A stretch of 64,000 nucleotides of DNA from Liolophura sinensis (taxonomy: Eukaryota > Mollusca > Polyplacophora > Chitonida > Chitonidae), in NCBI RefSeq assembly GCF_032854445.1, contig NC_088300.1:76313966-76377965 (forward strand), given 5' to 3'. Position 1 is the first letter of the stretch, and every line of letters begins with the position of its first letter. The notes under the pieces are model-generated. The model ran no database searches and was not told the origin of the DNA. It worked only from the letters and a program-made list of their open reading frames with translations. Both the position numbers and the translations under genes were made by a program. This document shows positions 57,735-64,000 of this stretch, piece after piece.

Positions 57735-57910
57735 CCTCCCGATGGTCCAATTGCCAACCCTAGTCATGAAATTTATCAAATAAAATCTAATGGTTGAAGG
57801 ATGTGTGGTTGAAAGATTTCACTACGTAGGTCAAACCAGGTTTCGAGTCTCAGCAGCCTAAGTCCAACGCTCTACCAACTGAGCTAAAGGGAAATTCCCG
57901 CTAGCTACCT
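57735..57910 (-). repeat. tRNA-related repeat, family 3, copy 1
   Basis: On the minus strand it has a clear A box (TTTAGCTCAGTTGGTAGAGC) and a B-box-like GACTCGAAACC. The anticodon arm does not pair, so this is a SINE head, not a tRNA gene. The next copy starts about 241 bases further on. Confidence 0.65.
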
Positions 57911-58029
57911 CAAGTATAAGCATTGGAAAGCTGCACCCGTTACACCCCTCCTCACTTGAATCCTTCCCCTCTCCCAAGACACATCCACGTTCACAGACCC
58001 AGAGTCCCACGCTTCTTGGAACTGGCTAG

Positions 58030-58185
58030 GTCACGGTACAAGTGTAATGGTTGGAGGATTTCACTACGTGGGTCACACAGAGATTCAAACTCGGGTCTCA
58101 GCAGCCGAAGTCCAGCGCTCTAAACCCTGAGCTAAAGCGAAGTTCCCACTAGCTACTGCTAGTGTAAGCACTGGGAGGCTGCTTC
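58030..58185 (-). repeat. tRNA-related repeat, family 3, copy 2
   Basis: Same order of words as copy 1 ('ggatttcactacgtgggtca', 'gggtctcagcagccgaagtc', 'cagcgctctaaaccctgagc'), with a damaged A box. Confidence 0.65.
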
Positions 58186-59478
58186 TTGAATACAGAAGTA
58201 TACACTATTAGATTCTGTCAAGACAGTTGCTGTTATTTTCTGGGCAACAGAATGTAAAAAAAAAAAAAAAAACAAGAAAAAAACATGACATCAGATACTG
58301 GGAGTCGTAGAAATGGCGAGAGGTGTTAAGATAGGTCATATCTGTTTTAAACAGAATATACATACTTTTGTAGACGCTGTCTGTTTTTCGCTATATAGCA
58401 ATTTCATTAGTTTAAATTTCCTCCGAAAGGCTTAAAAATATTTAACATTTATTCTTTCCAAGCAAATCACTTTACAAAATCAAAATCTGCCTTGAAGGTT
58501 GGTCTCCAATCACTTCACGCCACTTTAACTTTCAAACTCGACATTAGCCATTTTCAGAGGTCCTACATAACCACAGCTTGCTCATAAAAACCGTATCATT
58601 TAAATGGGAGAGTGACCTCAAGGGGGGCAATTCGCTGCGGCTTTATCAGGGACAGCAAGTTGCTCCAGACCTTGCACAATTCCCTCCATGCACTCATAAA
58701 CGTGACTGCCATCGTACCAGTGAAGTAGGCCTCTTCTTGCATTCTTTAGCACATTTAACATGGTGCTACTCACCGGTGAAAAAAAATCTCCTCCAAATTT
58801 TTAAAGCATCTGTGAAACTGAATTTCTCTAATCGCAAATTTTATTATATAACTCTGCTTAAAATGTATGAAAGAATGAAACAAACAAACAAAAACACACA
58901 TATTCAAATGTACCATAATTTCAAAATTAATCAAACTATTCGTTTGTATAAACATAAGAGTACACCACCGCGCAGACTAACACACATTAATCACGCTGTA
59001 TCACACCCCATATATTATCATTATACTATGCACGTTAGTTATCAAAAAGCAAATTTGTCAGTTCTTAACAAATGACATGTCCTTTTCCACATATATACTT
59101 TCCCTTTTCGCCAGCAATATGTAAGACATCTTAAATATTTGCTGTTTTGTTTTCAAACAGTGACATCGCCTGCACCATCAGTTAAAAGCATACACCAACA
59201 GCATCAGTGAACACTGAATATGCTCGTTTTAAGGCGAGTTTGTATGGAGATACACATTTGATAACAACCAAGTGTTCATGTTGACGAACAAACGGTCCAC
59301 GTACTTTATGAAGCGATCATATTCAGGGAATTTCGTTCGTATGTAAGTACGTAAATCTGCAATCTGCATGCGAGTCAGGATATGACATCATAATGTATAG
59401 ATTTTGGGCAAAATGTCTGCATACGAGTTCGACCAAAATGGCCCCACGCATTACTGATTGGCTGAATACGTGGGCACA

Positions 59479-59705
59479 TCAGCAGTTATTAAAAAATGTT
59501 TCGCCGACAGGGCTTGGGTTACACTTTTTGACGTGCCGGAGAAGACTGTCCCGACGATTAAACCTCTTTTGGCATACAGAACAGGCGAAAGCATATGCCG
59601 AACTAGAGTGACTTGCCATATGTCGCTTAAGATGATAGGCACGAGAAAAAGTTTTCGCACAGATAGGACATGTGTTGTTATGAATCCTGCCTGGGAAAGA
59701 TGTAC
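59479..59705 (-). CDS. Alternative 3' exon I: zinc-finger pair, second finger C2HC
   Basis: Acceptor gtatattttccag|GT, phase 1, then 75 codons. A 12-residue lead-in precedes finger 1, CPIC...HMASH (H-x3-H). Finger 2, CSVC...HVKKC, ends in Cys instead of His, a C2HC variant that still binds zinc in other proteins. The tail is about 12 residues. It is the zinc-finger exon nearest to the recombinase-type exons. Confidence 0.85.
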
Positions 59706-60503
59706 CTGGAAAATATACAAACAATTCTGTTCACTATATGAAGTCGTGATTTCATTAAACAATACACTGAGACAGCTATATTTCAGCGTTTCAAATTTAT
59801 AAACGAAAATTCTGGAGACTGGGTGAAATGTAGCAGCGACACAATATTTCAAAATCTAACTATGTATATGTAAGAGGTACAGAATGCTCTAAAGAATGCA
59901 CAAGAGACTTACACTGGTGGTATAGTTCTTTTGAACATCACAACATCATATGGAGAGTCTTGGTTCACTCTTACTACACATTGCTCTTCGTCAGATAGGC
60001 AATATAGTGCCATGCTATCTGATTTGGGATAAGAAATTCAACGCCATATAATTAACAATGCAACTAATTCAACAAAATAAAAAGTGCAAAACTTTTTAGA
60101 AAAAATACATTAAACATGAATTTCCCGTCCGATCTACTCAAAAACGGTATGTCTATACATCTTAAATGGTACATTTATATGAAGATGGCCATATGACCAG
60201 GAGGGTCTTAGGGGACTATGAAACTCTTTCGACAGGTTATTTGGATTTAACTAAAGACAAACTTCCTATCTGCATTGTACTTAAGAGCAATAACCAATTA
60301 CATCTTATACTTATATTTGAATGGTGTTTATAGTCAAGACTTTATCACGTATATATACCACGCCGTTCGGGTATTTAAAGATTTTCAAAAATAACATATG
60401 CATTGCTATGTATTCTGTATATACATAGCTAGGCATTTTGTATACACATGTACACACCAGTCCAGTAAATTGGTTTGTTCAAAGATCTCAATCGGCAATA
60501 AGA

Positions 60504-60931
60504 TCAAGTGGCTGAGGCAGAGGGTGCCAAGGCTTGTTCCTGGTTTCCTCTTCCCTGCAGCTGCAGATAGCGTAAATACTGGAACTGTTTCCTGTATGTC
60601 ACTTGACTTTGTCTGAATAGCGGAGAGGTTGTTATCATGTACTGATAGCCCTTTTCTTTCAGATGTCGGTCAATGCCCTCACGCAATGCTTTCAATGATT
60701 TCGGGTAATAAGGAGTCCCATTTTTCTTCTTAATTGTTAAGAAAAAAGTCACCAGGAGAGCGTCTAATTCTGATGGAGGTATGGTTTCAACAGTCCTAAA
60801 ATCATTTGAAGTCTTAGCCAGCCACTTGTTGAAAACCGACACAGCTGAGACAGTTTTGCTTATAGTCGACCCAGGCTTGACGGCTTGGAAATTCCAGGGT
60901 CTTCTCCACGTAGCATTCCATGATATTTTCG
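60504..60931 (-). CDS. Alternative 3' exon J: Crypton-type core-binding domain
   Basis: Acceptor tttcatttatag|CG, phase 1, then 142 codons to the stop. After a basic, Trp-rich lead-in (WNATWRRPWNF) comes a domain of about 95 residues: AVSVFNKWL, TIPPSELDALLVTFFLTIKK, KNGTPYYPKSLKALREGIDR, HLKEKGY, then a closing helix with SQVTYRKQFQYL and QGRGN. This order fits the SAM-like DNA-binding half of Crypton tyrosine recombinases and their relatives next to DUF3504 (as in ZMYM/QRICH1-type proteins). No catalytic half follows: the exon stops after about 12 further residues. Confidence 0.75.
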
Positions 60932-61508
60932 CTATAAATGAAATAAAAACGGAAAATTTGTGAAAAGTTGGCTTCCTAAACTGATAAATAAAACTACAAA
61001 ATGGTTATTGGAACTTTATTATGGGTCTACATATCCCAAATCTTGCGTCAATATACACGCAAACACAAGTCACGACGGAAATGGACAGTATCAACTTTTA
61101 TTCAGGCATGGATACCGTACATGTAAAACATCCATACGATCCGTGTCCATCTTAACCGGAAAGCGAACTTCAAATTCTACAGCCCAACAATACACTGCTG
61201 TATATACTGCTGGACAAAATGAAATACAAAAAAACATTTTTTCGACGGGACACAATACAAAATAACATTATATTGTGATCCAGACCCTTACCAACAAAAT
61301 ACCCAAAGCACTAATCAGAAATACACTTCAGATGGTTTCCTCTCCAGTTTAGGTTTTTACAATGACGATCCACGTTTACCAGACGCACGACAGTACTAAT
61401 GATCGTATTCAGAACATCAGCATTCTCTATACATGAACGCTTATCACACAGTGAATATCTCAATACACACTCTGAACAACGAACCTGTATTTGGATACTT
61501 ATTTATGA

Positions 61509-61942
61509 CTAAGTAAACAATTCACGCGCTGCTGACTGCTGTTGCCGTTTCAAATCATGAAGGCGGTGGATATGTTGTCGATAAGCCAACTGACTTCTTG
61601 TGAACTCAACCGACATGGATATTGAAAATGGGTATCCATGTTCCTTGAGATGGCGGTTGATTCCATCCCGGAGCGATTCTAACGAGCTCGGCAGGTATGG
61701 CGAACCATCTTTCTTTTTGATGGTAGAGAAGTATGTACACAGGTAGGAGTCCAGTTCATTGGCGGGTATAGTCTCGATACTTCTTAGATCGCCAGAGGTT
61801 TTTTGCAGCCAGCCGCAGAAGGCCGTCACAGCCGATACAGCCTTCCTGCTTGTGCCACGGGCGCTCGGCCGTACACATGTTTCTCTAGTTGCTTCAGCAA
61901 GGTACGAGTTCACGTCTTGGTTAGGGCCCATACTGCCAACTA
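61509..61942 (-). CDS. Alternative 3' exon K: Crypton-type core-binding domain
   Basis: Acceptor gtcttttgtcag|TA, phase 1, then 144 codons. A second AG ten bases on would give the wrong phase. Key stretches: AVTAFCGWLQKTSGD, TIPANELDSYLCTYFSTIKK, KDGSPYLPSSLESLRDGINR, HLKEHGYPFSI, then SQLAYRQHIHRLHDLKRQQQ. The region is colinear with exons J and L; again there is no catalytic Arg/His/Tyr half. Confidence 0.75.
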
Positions 61943-62831
61943 CTGACAAAAGACAAACAGAAAGTCTTCTATTGTGGATGTCCAAATGCAGTATGCGGTG
62001 TACTCATGGAAAACAGTAGTTTGAGCTCGTGTTGAATCCGCACCTACTCATATACATGTTAACATGCATTATACGTCAAGTCAGAACAGCAAACAACGCA
62101 GGGAATTTCCAAACACAAATTTAGCCCTGCTTTGTAATGATTATGAGAAATACCGAAATGACCCAGAACAAACGTTCAACAAATTCCAGCTTTACTGACC
62201 ACTTAAATGAACGGCACAGTGAACAAAGCACAAGACTGATGTGTAAGATAAATAACGCGTTACTTGGTCTAAGCTGAATTACCATCTCAAATTGATCACT
62301 AATAGTATGCAACGAGGTTTTCGTTATGTGCTGTTCCATTGGTACGTTGGTCTCTAGAAAGCAAAGACCAAACAATGGTACGTGCACCATCATAAATTTA
62401 CCTGCATGTGATAATTTTGCTCAACAAATCTTCTGCTACTGGAGACTGCAAAATTGTAAATAGATTCACTGTATAATGATTATTACTGCAGTACACATTG
62501 GAAGACGTGTATATATTCAACACAATATTGATACACACCTCTTTGGCACTTCGACAATTCCTTAATACCTTAAAATGCCTTGAAAATAATTATCATATAA
62601 ATACAAAACGTGTACCTCTAATACAAGAAAAACTGAGATAACATATATGCTTCATGGAGCCAAATGGCGAGTGTCTTACAGTATCAGAACATGAATAGGC
62701 CAACAGCCCACTATGCACCTTTTCATCAGCTGTTCACTTAAACATGTCCTCTGATTGTTCGTCTAGAAACAAGAGCCATTAAAACCATCACGCACAAATA
62801 ATCGAGCGCAACTGCATTACTGGAACATGCT

Positions 62832-63280
62832 CTAGGTGGGTTTAGATTTCTCTCGACCTTGCTGAAGCTTACGGAGGTAGTGGTATTGCTTACGATAGGC
62901 GATTTGGCTGGTTGAAAACTCCAATGAAGTTGTTATAGAGCAGGGATAATTTTGATCTTTAAGGTGCCGGTCGATGCTGTCACGAACACATTTCAAAGAC
63001 TTGGCAAAATATGGGAAGCCATTTTTCTTTTTGACAGTGGTTAAAAACGCAACAAGGTAATCATTCAATTCTCTAGGCGGTATTTCCTCTACAGATCGGG
63101 AGTCGTTGGAATGCTCTCGCAGCCACTGATGGAAGATCGACACAGCACAGCAGGTTTTTCTTATGGTCGAAAAGGGTTTGATTGGTTTTGCGTTCCAAGC
63201 TCTTCTTCTGGTAGACTGATAACTGGATAGAGCGAAACCTGGGCCCGTAGAAAGCCTAGGCCAGTGAATAGGATTGTCAA
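62832..63280 (-). CDS. Alternative 3' exon L: Crypton-type core-binding domain
   Basis: Acceptor ttcctttatag|TT, phase 1, then 149 codons. Key stretches: a basic lead-in with STRRRAWNAKPIK, AVSIFHQWLREHSND, EIPPRELNDYLVAFLTTVKK, KNGFPYFAKSLKCVRDSIDR, HLKDQNYPCSI, then SQIAYRKQYHYLRKLQQGR. The lead-in (RRxWN...KP..TI.K) is shared with exon J, which suggests J and L arose from one another. It is the most proximal exon in the window. Confidence 0.75.
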
Positions 63281-64000
63281 CTATAAAGGAAAAGAAAGAG
63301 AAAATTTCTATAGAACACAGACCAACATCACAGTTCCCGAACACTCATGACAGACAACACGAGTCACCGGCTAGAAAATGCATATACGTATAGTCATTGG
63401 ACAGAATATGCCTCCAAAAAGTGTGTATAAAGAATGGAAAGGTTTATATTTGAAGACCCTCGGGTAAAATCTGATTGGTCATTATACAGGGGTACGACTT
63501 GAACATTATTAATGCAACATATTATCCTTACATTTTGAACCATAACTCCTTAGCGTAAGGGTTAACTGTATAATAATGTGCGAACACACGTGTTTCTTCA
63601 CAATCTGAAACTGCACAGTGAGAAATAGAACGATATGTACTTGAAAGTTCCAAAACCTCCCAAAAAGCACAAAGTGATGGCTGCCGCATGCAAACCAGTC
63701 CTGGCGCAAGGACATGACCAGAAAGACACTAAGCTCAATTTAATGTAAGTTTAGCCACTATGACAACATAAATGAACTCCTGTTAAACAGGAAGCTGCAA
63801 ACTACAGCCTTTCTTGCTAACAATACACATACATGTACATGTACATAGGTATTCGAGTAGAACCTACACTGGTGTGTATAAACATACGTGGATTCATTTC
63901 CACAATTTGAACACACTCAAACGAAGATGAAAGTATAAATTGGCTGTAAGTACTATGGCTGAAATCTGTAAACAGGAGTACAATAATCAGGATCTTGTCA
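63281..64000. other. Right edge, upstream of the exon array
   Basis: No exon recognised. The shared 5' part of the array's transcripts, if it exists, is expected on the minus strand beyond 64000. Short alternating 'acatgtac' runs occur near 63830. Confidence 0.5.

Larger units (their letters stand above)
41978..62831. other. Spacers between the alternative exons
   Basis: The stretches between exons A to L (roughly 0.5-3.1 kb each) are AT-rich and hold SINEs, tandem repeats and short simple repeats such as the (TA)n near 54540-54560. I saw no additional finger or recombinase motif, no BTB-like domain and no separate promoter, but very short or diverged exons could be missed. Confidence 0.5.

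Noticed and set aside
57805-57900. Possible tRNA gene on the minus strand
   Set aside because: A good A box is present, but the anticodon and acceptor arms do not pair and a diverged copy lies 241 bases away, so it is a tRNA-derived repeat.
58578-59075. 165-codon plus-strand ORF
   Set aside because: Composition is that of AT-rich noncoding DNA (Lys/Asn/Ile-rich end), with no domain and no splice context.
61932-61942. Alternative acceptor (ttggcag) ten bases into exon K
   Set aside because: Using it would break the phase shared by all other exons of the array; the upstream AG has the better pyrimidine tract and fits.
60504-63280. Exons J-L as an intact Crypton transposon
   Set aside because: There are three copies of only the core-binding half, each closed by its own stop and opened by a splice acceptor in the array's phase; no catalytic Arg/His/Tyr half is present.

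Overview
The window is animal nuclear DNA: genes with introns bounded by GT/AG, long AT-rich spacers, tRNA-derived SINEs, microsatellites, a 200-N scaffold gap and animal-specific gene families. The SINE type and gene content point to a lophotrochozoan (mollusc or brachiopod); the species cannot be fixed from sequence alone. Several conserved exons carry one-base homopolymer length changes, which look like base-call errors in the assembly rather than dead genes.

Left part (1-41 kb). A six-coding-exon, eight-finger C2H2 zinc-finger gene lies on the minus strand (190-4866). Next comes a repeat-rich stretch with SINEs, a (TA)n microsatellite and a broken Tc1/mariner-type transposon (about 9790-10710). 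Then two multi-membrane RING E3 ligase genes stand head to head: RNF139/TRC8 (minus, 19896-22614) and RNF145 (plus, 24284-26548). They share exon layout and intron phase and are probably an old inverted duplicate pair reading from one shared promoter region. A possible first exon of a P2X7-C-domain-like protein follows near 29 kb, and then WDR54 in nine coding exons (plus, 31272-37439).

Right part (41.8-63.3 kb) is the most unusual region. Twelve minus-strand exons follow one another. Each begins at a splice acceptor in the same phase (phase 1) and each ends in its own stop codon. The nine distal exons each encode a pair of C2H2-type zinc fingers. The three proximal exons each encode a domain resembling the SAM-like core-binding (DNA-binding) half of Crypton-type tyrosine recombinases, without a catalytic half. 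None has a convincing start of its own. The layout is that of a locus with a shared 5' part (expected beyond 64000, unseen) and many alternative 3'-terminal DNA-binding exons, as in Drosophila lola or mod(mdg4). Mixing zinc-finger and recombinase-derived exons in one array is, to my knowledge, not described.
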